A stretch of DNA of 64,000 bases from Lumbricus rubellus (taxonomy: Eukaryota > Annelida > Clitellata > Crassiclitellata > Lumbricidae). Under the pieces are notes generated by a model, which ran no database searches, had not been told where the DNA came from, and saw only the letters and a program-made list of their open reading frames with translations. Below are positions 23,695 to 36,000 of the stretch, piece after piece. The translations under genes and the position numbers were made by a program. Within the stretch, counting starts at the first letter, position 1; each line of letters starts with the position of its first letter. The DNA is taken from NCBI GenBank assembly GCA_945859605.1, contig OX243819.1, positions 896,361-960,360 on the forward strand, given 5' to 3'.

Positions 23695-24739
23695 TAAAAT
23701 GGACTCACAGTCTGCTTGGATGTATAACACATCTATGTGGGTTTACTTGTCTGCCTGCATGTCTCTACTTTCGCCTCTCTCCTTTATTGCCCGTCTCTTA
23801 CTCTGTGTACAATAATTATTCTGTCTCTGTTATTTCTGAGTTACCGTGCACAACATGACATTCGACTGTATAGAGCACAAACGTAATATCAACTCTCTAA
23901 ATCGCATTGGACATATTACGTTTGTCCTCGAATTTGTGTTAATGACTGTCTCTCAACCTGTTTACAGCACTTTGTCCTTCTTCCTGTCCTCCGTCCTGTT
24001 TCCTTCTTTCCAGTGTCCTGTGCCTTCCAATCCAAGGCCAGCTTTCTTCACATGACTCCATTCTCCACTTCCTGTCGACTAAATTCAACCACAATGCACC
24101 GCTTCTCTGCAGCGGAAATGATTTTGAATTTATAAACGGGGTCTTACAACAATCTTTTGCAATATTTATTTGCACCAGTAACTGTTTATGAATTTTACAT
24201 TACAAAGCCATGAACCGAAGTCATCGAAAATATCTTGAGAGGAACCAGTATAGGTCTATCTGTGATCTATAATATTATAGAGGACTATTCCATAGGCCTA
24301 GTCCATTGTTTAGTATACGATCTTTAAGTTTGTAATATTGCAATGCAATATCCTACTTGCCTCAAGGACGCGCTCAAAGACAACAAAGTAATTAAGGCAG
24401 GACGTCAAGTCCAATTTGGTTAAGCTATTTCAGTACTTCCTTTGATGTAACAGCAAATTCAGTCCGAGTACAGACTGCAGCTTGTAGGCTACTGCTTACA
24501 AGATCTGGTTAAGTGTCTTTACTGGATGCTGTATAATTAATTGAAATATTCCATGATTCCATCCATTAGCAAAAGTTAGCCCTGCAAGGTCAACGCAGTT
24601 TTTGACTAAAATTCTGAGCCATAGTAGGCTACATAATATTATTACGTTGGAATGAGGACGTATACGTAAAAGGAATGGCAGAGGTTTTGGCAACGACGGA
24701 AGATTACAGAGAGAGATCGAAAGTAGTTTTTGTGGATGG

Positions 24740-24960
24740 ATGCCACAATGGATATACGTGGGTGTATGGATGGATGGATACAAAGTTTGCGGGATGGATT
24801 GATAGATGGGTGGATGGATGGTTTAATGGATGGAAGGATGGAGGGTGCATGAGATGAGATGTATGGAGAGATTGATGGATGTAGGGATAGATGGAAGGAT
24901 GGATGCATGGGTAGGTAGGTGGATGACATATAGATGGATAGATGAATGGATTAGTGTGTA
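24740..24960. repeat. GGAT-rich microsatellite
   Basis: Diverged GGAT/GATGGATG tandem repeats. They generate Gly/Trp/Met-rich or Ser/Ile/His-rich frames on the two strands. Confidence 0.85.
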
Positions 24961-25229
24961 TAAAATTAATGGATGTAGCCTATTCTTAATCTCACATAAC
25001 CATAACCATAAATTTTATTGTACCAAAATAACCAAAACATTTTTTGCGAAGTACATGTACAAAACAGTCACAAACGGAAACCCAGAAGGAATTAGAAGTC
25101 CCACTGGTAGGGTTACCTATTAACTTTTTCAGACACCTCACAACCTACTCAATATCACCTAATCTGAACTCATGACCTAACCTCGTTTGACGACCGCAAT
25201 AATAATTTATTATTTTTATTCTTTCGTAG

Positions 25230-25550
25230 ACATGAACGACGTTGCATACGTCGACATTCCTGGTCTCCCGCCGCTCGATGGCAGCACGGACGACCAAAGC
25301 CCACTGATGACTGGAGGAGACGGGAGTCCAGCAAACAACGTGTGCGCCATCTGCAGTGACAGAGCCACAGGGAAACACTACGGTGCTGCCTCCTGCGACG
25401 GATGTAAGGGATTCTTTCGACGCAGTGTACGCAAGAACCATACGTACACATGTCGATTCAACAGAAGCTGTATCGTTGATAAGGACAAACGCAATCAGTG
25501 CAGATACTGTCGACTGAAGAAATGCTTCCGCGCTGGAATGCGCAAAGAAG
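25230..25550 (+). CDS. hnf4: hnf4 exon: N-terminus and DNA-binding domain
   Basis: Preceded by TTCTTTCGTAG and ended by GAAG|GTAAGG (phase 1). Encodes both zinc fingers in one exon ([18 protein letters not shown] to [10 protein letters not shown]). ATG is at 25232. Confidence 0.95.
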
Positions 25551-28500
25551 GTAAGGACCGTAAGGCCATCGATAGGTTATGTAGCCTATTGATCATAATG
25601 AATTGATATTAATATTAATTAATTTAATTAAATAAATAATATAATGTATATCAATAAAATAAAATAAAATAAAAACTTAAAATTTAAAAATAATTTAAAT
25701 AACTTAAATGAATTGGTCAATGCATTAATTAAATGATTGGTCTTTAGACGTGGTCGATTGGCTGATTGATTTCTTTGTTTGTTCGTTGACTGAATGATTG
25801 ATCGATTGATTGATTTAATGGTTTGTTTGTTTGTCAGTAAATAAATACATGAAAAAATGAATGAAGGCGTAAGCAAAAGCCACTACGCACCCCCACCCCA
25901 TCCATAAATCGATCAACGAATCCACGCATAAATTCATTCATCAATGCAAGCTTACATGGGTCAGTGGACTCAGTGGCTTATTAAAATAAATAATCTGGCA
26001 TGTTGTTTATTCCGTATTTGTTATTCGTGCAGCTGTGCAGAATGAACGAGATCGAATAAGCAACCGTAGATCCACGTACGATGACATCAGTCAGACTGGT
26101 TCCCTGTCGGTCAATTCTTTAGTCCATGCCGAAGTCTCCTCCAGACAGGTGAGTCAATGCCAAGGCTATCTTATCAGCCATGTAAGTCATAGTGCCAAGG
26201 CACATTATTATCAAACAGGTAGGTCATGGTACCAAGGACCGTCTATTCAGACAGGCAAGTCATTGTACCAAGACATGACTTATCAGAGGCAAGTCATAAT
26301 ACCAAGACATGACTTATCAGAGAGGCAAGTCATAATACCAAGGCACGTCTGTGTCAGACAGGCAAGTCAGAATTGATAACGAACATTCTTATCGTACAGG
26401 TAAGTGATAAGACCAAGAAACAATTTATCAGATGAAAGGAAAGTGAGTCAAGTTTGGTTTTTAAACTGGTTACTTGGGGTAATAATAAAAAAATATAATC
26501 TTCGTTTAATTACAAACAGGCACAACGCAGAATGCTTACAACCCAATAAATCAATAAAATTTAATGTCGCCCATCACATCCTAATACTTATTTAGCCAAC
26601 ATCACCACCTACCGATTGAAAGTTAGACGCAAGGAAACTTAATTTGCCGTAATTTGCCTACTAACCACAAAATAAAGAGAGTTGATTGGAAGTGTAGGGC
26701 CTAATAGTAAATTTCTATAGCGCCTTATCAAGTGCATGCAAGAGTACACACTGTTGAGGTAGGCTACAATAAGAACTTTCAGAATTCTTCTTAGTTAACT
26801 GCAATAAAAACGGCTGACATGATTCTTAACTTTCAACTAATCAGGTATTGCATATGTCCCTAACCTGTTTCAGATGGCCGCACCATCGCCGATATCCAGC
26901 GTAGATATATCGCAGAAGACGATAGCAACGATATCCGATATCTGTGAGTCAATGAAGCAGGAACTGCTGATCATGGTTGAATGGGCAAAGTTCATCCCCA
27001 GCTTCTGCGAATTGCCACTCGACGATCAGGTATGATTCACATCAGACTTAACTCCGGATCAGTAAGCCTATCTAATGTTTTCATATAATTATTATGGCAT
27101 TCGGAATCTATGTTCTAAGTCTCATTAATATCTTCTTACAAGTCAGTAATTATACAAGCAACCGTTAAAGCAGATTACAATCCGTCGACGAGTTAAGCTT
27201 ACACCAACAAGAGTGCACACTGCACTCACGCACGTTGGTCCATCCCATTGGAACAATCTTCCAGTTCAGATAGAGCCTATTACATGTATTATTCTGTAGC
27301 CATGTGAAGACCCATCTGCTTTAATACTTTAGCCAGCCATGTTCATAGTGCTCTTGATGGTTTCGTATAATGTAGTTTATATCGCGTTCTGAAATACATG
27401 CATACATTGTACCTACAATGTGTAACATACGATGTCATACGTTACGTACAATACAATACAATATAGAAGTCAAGTCGCCACGTATGGACCTTGGGAAAGT
27501 CCTTCACTCGCAATAATTACTCAGCGCTTTGACGTGAAACTCCGATTCAGTGTCCGCGCTGAAGGGCGCTATAGCAAGTGCACATACAAACAAATGTAAC
27601 AGAATACAATACATGTCTGTTTTATTTTAGATATAATTGAGTGTATGATACGGACACGACAATAGCCTGTAAAACAACGTGTGTCTGTTTGTGTGTGGGG
27701 TGTAGGTGGCTCTTCTTCGAGCGCATGCTGGTGAGCACCTGTTGCTGGGTTTGGCCAAGCGATCGTTGCCGCACAAGGACGTCCTTCTGCTCAGCAATGA
27801 CACGATCCTTCCTCGCAATTCGCCTCATGACCCCAACGTCAACAGAATCATCTCTCGAATCCTCGATGAGATCATCCAACCACTCAGCGAAGTTCAGTTG
27901 GATAATGCAGAGTTCGCCTGCATCTCAGCCATCGTCTTCTTCGACCCAGGTCAGTTTAATAGTAGATCATCATCCTCTCCAGCAATGGGTAACGCTTAGA
28001 GCTTTCAGACTGGAAAGCGGAGGGTATACGCGAATTCCAGCATCAACCTGGTATAGAATTTGTGAAATAATTATTTAACACGAAGTTGTGTGCGTCCAAT
28101 TCTGAGTTGAGATTAATGAGGCGAAATTTTAGGATGAAGACAGTCAACTCAAAGTTGGATTCAAGACGTCTTGTAACTAAATGCACACCACAACCATCAG
28201 TGACTGGCCTTAGAGTATTTTATTCAAACTGAGAACCCTCTTTCTCCGCAACCCGGGTCCTTACCTCTGCCGCCAACTTCAATTTCCTATTTTTCTTATT
28301 TATTTATTTATTGCCAAAGAAACAAATTGAATCTATTCACTGAGCCGTTTGATGGTCACGCTGCCTGAACCTTGGATCATAAACTGGATGAAAGACTGAC
28401 CTTACCTATTTCTCCAGTTTGTTTCTACGGAAACCATAGGCTACGTGCCATATTGCGACAAAATTTTGAGAGCTAGATGATTGCAATCCTCTTAAACACG

Positions 28501-30466
28501 AGCATTACTTAACTGGGCCCATCAAAACATATTGCACAACTAAATTTAAGAGATTTAATTCTATGGAAAAGTCTGTTCACAAGAGTAAAATATTTTGCCT
28601 CAAAATCAACACTGTAACGACGAAAATGTACTAAAAACGACTGGTAAACTAATGCAAAATGGTCGTTAGAGCGTAAAACATGTGCAGCTGTATACATTGC
28701 AGAATCTCAAACGGTTAATAATATTGAAAATGATGTTGCGGTTGAACTTGCAGATGCGAAAGGTATAAGCGATCCGCTGAAGATCAAGTCAATCCGCTAC
28801 CAGATCCAGGTGAACCTGGAAGACTACGTCAACGATCGACTGTACGACTCGAGAGGTCGCTTCGGAGAGATCCTTCTCATCCTTCCAAACCTGCAGAGCA
28901 TCACGTGGTTGCTCATCGAGCATGTCCAGTTCATGATGACTTGTGGAAACCTGAAGATTGACAGTCTTCTACAAGAGATACTCCTAGGAGGTTAGAGTTT
29001 ATTCTTGTCTCGGATCTTATGACCTAATTTTATACCTATAGTCTTGTGCAGAATTACAATGGTCTTGCTTAATCATATAATGATCTTATCTGGTATTGTA
29101 TCCAATCGTATACCTCCTCTTTGTGAGCATAATTATCTATATAGTACCTTATCATCACCTGCTTTATCTATCTTTTATGATCGTGTCTCGTCTTATGTTA
29201 TGAGCTCATTATCTCGCATTAAATGACACTTTATCTGATTCTGATAACATCTGATCTTAATTGTCTAATTATAAAAATCGATATCGGATATCTACTAATT
29301 CTACTTGTCTGATTATTTTATTATTGCTGATCTGTGCTTTTTTTTTATCTCTTTCTCAGACGATTTTTTATTGGATGATTCAGTGTATAAAATTAAATGA
29401 AAATAATTAAATAATTATAAGTGACACAGCATTGGTTAGAAGCTGCCTAATATGCTGAAGTAGTTTATTTTAGTATAACCTATCGATAGGCATAATGCTC
29501 CAACGTAGACTAGGGCCTATAGGCCTATAACTAAATAAAGTCTCATAGGGCCTATGCTGAAGTCTTTCATTGTTGCTAAATAATTCGAAAACGTATCTTG
29601 TTACTAAATACGGTGCATCGTCCTTGTATTGTAAGAGTCTACCGTTAAACTGACAATCGGTTTCGTCATAAAAATCTGAAGACACATTTTCCATTTTAAG
29701 GCAGTGCAACTTTGTGGTGACCTTGAAAGGCGCTTCATAAGTATCCAACAGGACACATGTTTAGAACAAATGAATGAATGAACGAATGTACGAGGATGCC
29801 AATGAATGAATGAATGAATGAATGAATGAATGAATGAATGAATGAATGAATGAATGAATGAACGAATAAACGAATGAATTAATGAATTAATGAATGGATG
29901 AATATCACGTGACACTGATTATTTCTTTAATTGTTTCGACAGGAGTGATCTACGACGGTTCATCGAATGGACCAATGGGAGCTGGACCATCTCCAACTTC
30001 TCTCTTTCTGTCGCAGTCCTGTGGCAGTGTGCTCCAACCGATCCACTCCTCACCATCATCGAACAATTCCTCCTTCAACTGCAACCCATCTTCGTTGGTC
30101 TCACGTGACTATCATCCGTCACGCCCCTCGCGTCGCCACCCAGTCACCAGCTTTGACTTTGCCCCCTCTGATGACGGATGTCTCCCCCATGGTCTCCTAC
30201 CCTCTTCCGCAATGACGGCAGAGCACGCCAGAAACGCCCGGCTGAGAAACGATTTTCAATATCACCCCATGCACCACCAGCAGCCTTTAAGCAAGGACGG
30301 GGTTGCAGCCAACTCACCGTCCAACGCTTCTGGAGCCATCATCGCTGAGGCGTATCGAGCCATCACTGACCCATACGGACTGCAGACCGTTGAGACGTAT
30401 AACTCCGGACCAACGTATCGGGACTTCGTTCCCAGACACCAACTGAAGACGGAGATGCTAGGGTAG
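25232..30466 (+). CDS. hnf4: Hepatocyte nuclear factor 4 orthologue (NR2A), six coding exons
   Basis: Nuclear receptor transcription factor that binds direct-repeat DNA as a homodimer; in animals it controls gut, metabolic and lipid genes. Coding exons: 25232-25550, 26033-26148, 26874-27029, 27706-27949, 28754-28990, 29943-30466. All introns are GT-AG and phases match (1,0,0,1,1), giving 1,596 nt, 531 codons plus stop. Residues ~36-102 form the two-zinc-finger DNA-binding domain with P-box CDGCK. The hinge and ligand-binding domain follow, with [18 protein letters not shown] and [20 protein letters not shown], which match HNF4 specifically. The C-terminal F region is Pro/Ser-rich and ends [11 protein letters not shown], with a sumoylation-like LKTE. 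The start chosen is the first ATG after the acceptor at 25228-25229. An alternative N-terminus from an upstream exon is possible because only ~35 residues precede the first zinc Cys. Very confident in identity. Confidence 0.97.
26033..26148 (+). CDS. hnf4: hnf4 exon: C-terminal extension and hinge
   Basis: Acceptor TTCGTGCAG, first complete codons [17 protein letters not shown], donor CAG|GTGAGT at phase 0. Its donor is the first unit of the tandem array that follows. Confidence 0.95.
26141..26437 (+). repeat. Tandem array of 5'-splice-site-like units at the exon 2/intron 2 border
   Basis: Eight ~36-bp units. Donor-like positions are 26149 (GTGAGT, used), 26182 (GTAAGT), 26219 (GTAGGT), 26255, 26289, 26325 and 26362 (GCAAGT each) and 26400 (GTAAGT), spaced 33-38 bp. 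Between them the units share CATxxTACCAAGxC...ATCAGACAG. The frame remains open to 26376, so some downstream donors would lengthen the hinge. Confidence 0.85.
26874..27029 (+). CDS. hnf4: hnf4 exon: start of ligand-binding domain
   Basis: Acceptor CCTGTTTCAG, donor GATCAG|GTATGA, phase 0 on both sides. Encodes [20 protein letters not shown], helix 3 of the receptor fold. Confidence 0.95.
27030..27705 (+). other. hnf4: hnf4 intron 3 with SINE/LINE tail fragment
   Basis: Contains at about 27478-27590 a fragment with CCTTGGGAAAGTCCTTCACT and AGGGCGCTATAGCAAGTGCA. It matches the 3' half of the SINE at 45613-45836. Confidence 0.7.
27706..27949 (+). CDS. hnf4: hnf4 exon: ligand-binding domain helices
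   Basis: Acceptor GGGGTGTAG, donor CCCAG|GTCAGT (phase 1). Encodes [20 protein letters not shown] through ISAIVFFDP, the signature helix 4-8 region of HNF4. Confidence 0.95.
28754..28990 (+). CDS. hnf4: hnf4 exon: ligand-binding domain C-terminus
   Basis: Acceptor GAACTTGCAG, donor AGGAG|GTTAGA (phase 1, a weaker GT). Encodes [24 protein letters not shown] and the AF-2 helix segment [11 protein letters not shown]. Confidence 0.95.
28991..29942 (+). other. hnf4: hnf4 intron 5 with (AATG)n tract
   Basis: AT-rich intron. An (AATG)n microsatellite of about 24 units (29764-29895) ends roughly 50 bp before the acceptor. A diverged AGGCCTATAGGCCTAT word lies at about 29514. Confidence 0.85.
29943..30466 (+). 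CDS. hnf4: hnf4 last coding exon: F domain
   Basis: Acceptor TTTCGACAG. Encodes [15 protein letters not shown] and a Ser/Pro/His-rich low-conservation tail ending [12 protein letters not shown]. Confidence 0.93.
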
Positions 30467-30990
30467 TCAGAGTGGGATCGGATTTATGTCAGGTTGTGAA
30501 CTGACCTCACATGAAGTTGACTCTCGTCCAATCCAGAGTTGAGTTTAGTGAGACCTTATTATTATGGTTTCCTGTACGACGAAATTAGGATGGAGTCAAT
30601 TCAAAGGTGGATTCAGTGAGAAAAGAAGATGAGGAGATTGAAGTCTCTTGCAACTGAACACACACTATGGCCATCTGTTGAATTATCCTTCGTCACATAT
30701 ACATGTAGACACTGGACGCCATAGTCAAATTGTTACAAGAGCAGTTCCTAGTCGATGCACTCGGTCTGTAATGCGTCGTTTCGTGGTCTCCAGTGACGTC
30801 CTCTTAGACCTGTGTCCAGAGTTCATATCCTAGTTCAAATTTTGTTCTACACCAATTCATGGACTTCAAAAGAATAGTGTCAGGTTTTGGACCGGCTACA
30901 TTATGCCTACATATACCAATGCGAAGACCCATGCGAAACTGAAGATCAGACACCTGAGAACTATGTTCATGAAGACGAGCAATAAACCGA
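30467..30990 (+). other. hnf4: hnf4 3' untranslated region
   Basis: First AATAAA signal at 30981-30986. Later AT-rich sequence may extend longer isoforms. Confidence 0.6.
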
Positions 30991-32812
30991 ATGTGCCATT
31001 TAACTTATCTTTTCTTAAGTTTGCAACCAAGCTAGATATTGGAATTCATCCGACTGTGTCAAATTGATGTGCCTTTTAAGTCGCTTGGTTGCTCACAGAT
31101 GAGAAATAGTAAAGAGACGTGATTGATTGGTTGATTGATTGATTGATTGTTGAGCTGAGTTATTATATGAAATGACTTCACTCTTAATTGCCTTAACACT
31201 TGAACCCGAACCAATTTGCCAATTTGTACAAGACTTAGAGAGGATTTTAGGTCGGAAAAGCTTTTTTTATAAGCTTACAACCCGTTAGGGTCTACATTAT
31301 GTAATTAATAATCTTCTATCTTTTTTACCACTATTTGCAATTGAAAAATTCTTGTGGGAACTACAAAATGTTAAATGTGTTATCTGTAACATGTCGACAT
31401 TTAGATTACACCTACTAGACACAACTGAAGCAGATTTGATTTGAACTCACCTGCAAACGGTGTTCTGTGGACTTGTGATTGTCTTTGATTATTGCTTATG
31501 TTTTATGTTCTGTATTATTTCACATATCAAGTCATCCGACGACTTTCTAGGCTCTGTTCCTGGATAGAATTAGAAATGGATAGAAAGCAGAATGTGTAGA
31601 TATCATTGTAATCTCAACTATAATTATATTATATTATGATAGTTAATTTCAAGTGTTCTTAATGTAACTTCTTTTATGTAAAGCCATTCTGCAAAATTGG
31701 ATGAACTTTTAAAACCAATGTCTTCAGTTTTGGACTTCTCTGCATTATTTTTCAACGTTGTTTGCAAGTTGTATACACTCTTGCAGGTATAGCATATATA
31801 AATTGTTTGCTGAATTGGATCTTTCGATGTTTAGTTTTTGATAAAATTCTTAACTGGTGGTTTCGTGTTGGTCTGACTATTTACTGGCTGTGATGAGACC
31901 GGTGATTCGGTGAAAGATTGAGGCTACCAAGAAAGAAAATGCCGTGAACAGTGCCAGGATTTCAGTTGTGGGAGCTGAACTCCGGGAAAAAATCCAAAAT
32001 TTCTGATGACCTTTTTTAAGTTAGTCATCCGGTCGAAATCTTGCAAAAAGTTTCCATTTTCACCGCCACAATTTCTGATGACCTTTTTTAGTCATCAGCT
32101 TCAGTTTTTTTTTGGGGGGGGGGGGGCTGAACGTCGAAATTTGTCATTTTTGCACGTGAAAAAAGGATCGCCTATTTTGGTGGGCTTAGCCCCCTGAAAC
32201 CCCCATGCCGCCGCTACTGGCCGTGATATGTATTCATGTAACTCAACTGACCTAGACTATATTAGGCAAAAATCAGCTTCCTGGTTCAGAGTGTATCAGG
32301 TCAGTTGAGCAGCAATCGACTACATTATTTCCTGCAATAATTATTATTCGTTTAGACGAAACTCGTAACAGTTCGTAGCCGGACTTCGAATGTTCTTCAA
32401 TTGTTCAGTAGTAGGCTATATCTGTCTAGATGAGGTTCTTTAGCTGCCCATGGTTGATAAACAAGGAGGGAATCTCAATGTGCATCAGAACCATCCAACA
32501 CACAGCACAATGAGCACATCTATCACATTTAAATAGCAATGATAAAATCCGATAATATTATGCTAGAAAATGTTCAAGCGCAACTAGATAAATATTAATG
32601 TTTTAAATAATGTAAAATTATGCAGATAACAAACGTCAGAAAAAGTTCAAGGATCAATGTTCAACCACCGAGCCATGTATTAGAAAATGTATATCTTACG
32701 AAATATCCACACAATTGCTATTATTATTCAGTGCAACAACAGCTAAGAAAAGTTCAAGTGCAATTTATAATTAATCAATCAAGAAAGATGTGATGGGTTC
32801 CAGACAAAGTTT
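30991..32812. other. Tail-to-tail spacer between hnf4 and the channel gene
   Basis: No gene. Holds a (GATT)n stretch (31118-31150) and the MITE at 31949-32219. It must contain the 3' ends of both convergent transcripts. Confidence 0.6.
31949..32219. mobile_element. hAT-type MITE, 271 bp
   Basis: Begins CAGTGCCAGG and ends CCGCTACTG, flanked by GCCGTGAA (31941-31948) and GCCGTGAT (32220-32227), seven of eight bases identical. Interior has repeated TTTCTGATGACCTTTTTTA and a long G-run. The inverted repeats are imperfect. Confidence 0.65.
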
Positions 32813-33057
32813 TCATTTGATTATAACAGTCTTCAAAGGTAGAGGGCCATTAGCCGGGGACGAATGAACTTTAACTCCGGACTGTGAGCGAGGATTTTTT
32901 ATGTCTGACTTTGGTCTAATGTTGATCCTTTTTGTCATCAAACCAATCTTTCTGCTCGTCAACTTAACTACGAGGTTGTAGACGAGAAGATCCAGAAATT
33001 CGAAGAAAGAAAGAATACTTCCTCCTAGGAACAACCCGAAACATCCGCCGAAATCAC
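32813..33057 (-). CDS. Channel gene exon 27: TM2 and cytoplasmic tail
   Basis: Encodes SDFGGCFGLFLGGSILSFFE then FLDLLVYNLVVKL, the pore-forming TM2 with a G-G-S in the G-x-S filter position, followed by a basic tail ending TVIIK-stop. Acceptor GAATTTCTTCAG, phase 1 to stop (245 nt). Confidence 0.93.
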
Positions 33058-36000
33058 CTGAAGAAATTCAGCAGAAACACCCATAGATGTTTGTCGGTTC
33101 AAATATACATACACCTGAATCGCTCTATTCTGTCTGTCTCTTTGGCTCTTGTTCGGCATTGCTCTTAACCCAAATAGAGAGAAAACTGGTTTAGCTCTTG
33201 AAATATAGACTCTATATAATGCGGTAATGATGTCTACACTGACCAAGCAAAAATGTTGCTGATGAAAATTTAATAACTTCAATGCTTTTACTTTAGAGTA
33301 AAGGTTAATAAATTGTGTTGGATGCACACATGTTGTGAACATACTTAGGAACTGGACTAAATCGTATCCAGTCGTCTGTTCATAGGTTCGATATTTCAGT
33401 TCTCCGTAGAAAATGTCGACTTGCAGGAAATTGTTCCTAAAGAAACGCAGCAAAAAAGCAATGACAGATTTCACTTGCAATAAGACTACTTTCATATTTT
33501 CCTAGAGCACATTTCATCAGCTGAGAACAGAAGGAAAGAGAAAACTGAAAGAATTCTGCTCTGAACACCTTTAACAGCAGACTTTCTCGCCATCTGGGAG
33601 GTCTTGCTTGAATGCACCATTGTATTCCATGACATAATCCATGGCCGTAAATCATGTTACAAGATGTGGAAAGAGAAACTGCCCATTTGGAAGCGTGCTT
33701 CATTCCCTACTCAATTCAGTTACACATCAGGTTAAACAAAAGAAGTTAATTGTTCTCAGTAGACAAACCTGTGAAGTATCAGAAGAGCAAAAGGAGAGAT
33801 CACATTGTCTTATGATCAGAGAATATAATTATATTAATTATGCAAGATAGCGTAGGTTAGCAATTCCTTAATTCGTGACTAGCTATTCCAAATACCAATC
33901 ACAATCGGTATTTGACAGGAATATTATAAGAATACAGCGTAGGCCTATGCATGATTCCATCACAGCTCTTGGTTGACCATGCTTATGTCGCAGCTGACAG
34001 AAATGACGGGCGTTAGAAAATGAAAAGGTCCGTTAGACAAATTTGTGGTCAGGGAAGTCCATCTTATTCCCACCTCAAGCTCAAAAGGTGGGAAGTAATG
34101 CCACCTTTCTCTCCAGATAATTCAGGGCACTGTTAACAAATATAAATACCTGACAAAATTGTCTCCGATGAAAGTAGAATCGTTGAAATTGGTGAGCTGC
34201 TGGTTGAGAGTATTGACGTTCTTGATGACAACCTGTTGTGCTGCACGAAGCTCCAGTTGGACATTGGTCAGCGTCTGCTTGAGATTCGAATCGTAAGCAC
34301 GAACAATCATCGGAACAATAGTTGCGGAACTGTTGACTAACCCATCGAGAGTCAAGTCTCCTCCTATAACCTGTTCAATCTGATCGGAATTCAACTGAAA
34401 CCCAGCAATCTGTATAAAAACACAGACGAAATCGATAATCGCTGCAGATCCAGTTACAACACGTCAGGTCAAACAATTAGAGTTAGTTTTGCTTAGTATA
34501 CATGGCATTTGTATAACGTGTGAAGTATCAGAAAGGAAACAGGATACGATATTGTAGGTTGGAAATTACTTAATTCGTTTCGACTAAGTAGTTAAACTAA
34601 TGCTTACGAATAAAAATAAATACAGAAAATAGCAAAAGTAAATGAATCAACTCATCATAACAAATGATCGTTCATACATACCACAAATAAGAAATTATTC
34701 ACTCAAACGTTAAAGTTTACAATGCTAAAAGTTAGAGCCACATCCATTGAGACATAATTTTATGTGAAGATTTCTTCACACATCTAAAATCTTCCAAAAA
34801 GCTTTATGCAGGCCTAGATGTCGAAGATCACATAAACGATTACTAATCAGACTAATCTTTCCACACTGATAAAATCAGATGGCCTATAACTTACTATTTT
34901 GTCTTGAAGCATCGGAATTGGACTTCTCCACAAAAGCATTTCTCTGGCGAAACCACTGACAGTTGTTTCATTGTATGCCATATATGTATACACTTTATAC
35001 AAGTTGGAGATTAGCTGTGAGTAGACGGAAATTGTCCTCGTCTCGATGGTATTTATGACAGACGTCACATCCGTTAGAACTGAAGACTCGATCACAGACA
35101 ATGCATTGTCGACATGAAGCAACAATCTGCTGTTTGACTCTTGCAAAAATTGACCGGAAAGTTGAAGTTTCGTCAGACTCCCGTTTTGGTATGCAACCGT
35201 CAGATCGGTTAGCCAGCTTGCATCCACCGACAGCGTGTTCGCGGAACGCGTTGCACTTGCCATGTCGACCGTTGACACAGTCCGATCAACAGAATCAAGG
35301 AAGGACTGAAACGTTTTCAAAAGGTCTGTGTAATCTGTCATGCAGTTGAGGACGTCAGACAATTTCAGCTGCATATTCGACAACAAATACTTAATTAGCA
35401 AGAATCGATCTTCTTCGCTAAATTCATCGCATGCCTGCGATGCTTTTGTAGAGCTTGGAAATAATGTGGTAAATATGGACAATGTGCTTGATGGAGAAGT
35501 TGTTGACGTTGAAGCAGTACTAGAATTACTGGCAGTTGAAGTGCTAGAGCCACTTGGCTCGCCGTGGACAAAAGACGTGTCAGTAGAACCGGCAGTGGTA
35601 GTTGACGAAGTTGTGGGACATTGTTTTCTAGACGAAAGAATAAGTAAGCCATTTATCATATCGTTTATGTCGCCCATAAGCATCGGGCATTTCTTAACAG
35701 TGAAGTTCGCTGGACAGAACTTGCGTAGGGAGCCACTTACTGATGACATCGATTTCTTCACAGACTCAAGTACATTCCTTAGATACTCGTATTCTTCAGT
35801 TGTCATGGAAAGATTTGCAGAGTTCGTTAAATTTGAGAGCTCGTCATTCAAGAATTTCGTCTGATCGGAAATACTCTGAACCAAGAATGTAACGTTATTG
35901 CCGTAGCATTCTTGGAACTGATCTAAAAGTCGCTGACTGGAGTCGATATCGTTTCCAGCGACCTCCATTAATTTTCCGACAGCCTTTAAGATGAGACTCG

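Larger units (their letters stand above)
21689..25229. other. hnf4: Region upstream of HNF4 coding exons
   Basis: No coding exon recognised. 5'UTR exons and promoters of hnf4 may lie here or further left, because an acceptor (TTCTTTCGTAG) precedes the first coding exon. Contains a CCCCACCC tract (22655-22718), TATA-rich repeats (22870-22975) and a GGAT-rich array (24740-24960). Confidence 0.4.

Noticed and set aside
35340..35864. 174-codon plus-strand frame
   Set aside because: Antisense shadow of the long channel exon at 34895-36273, which has matching splice phases.
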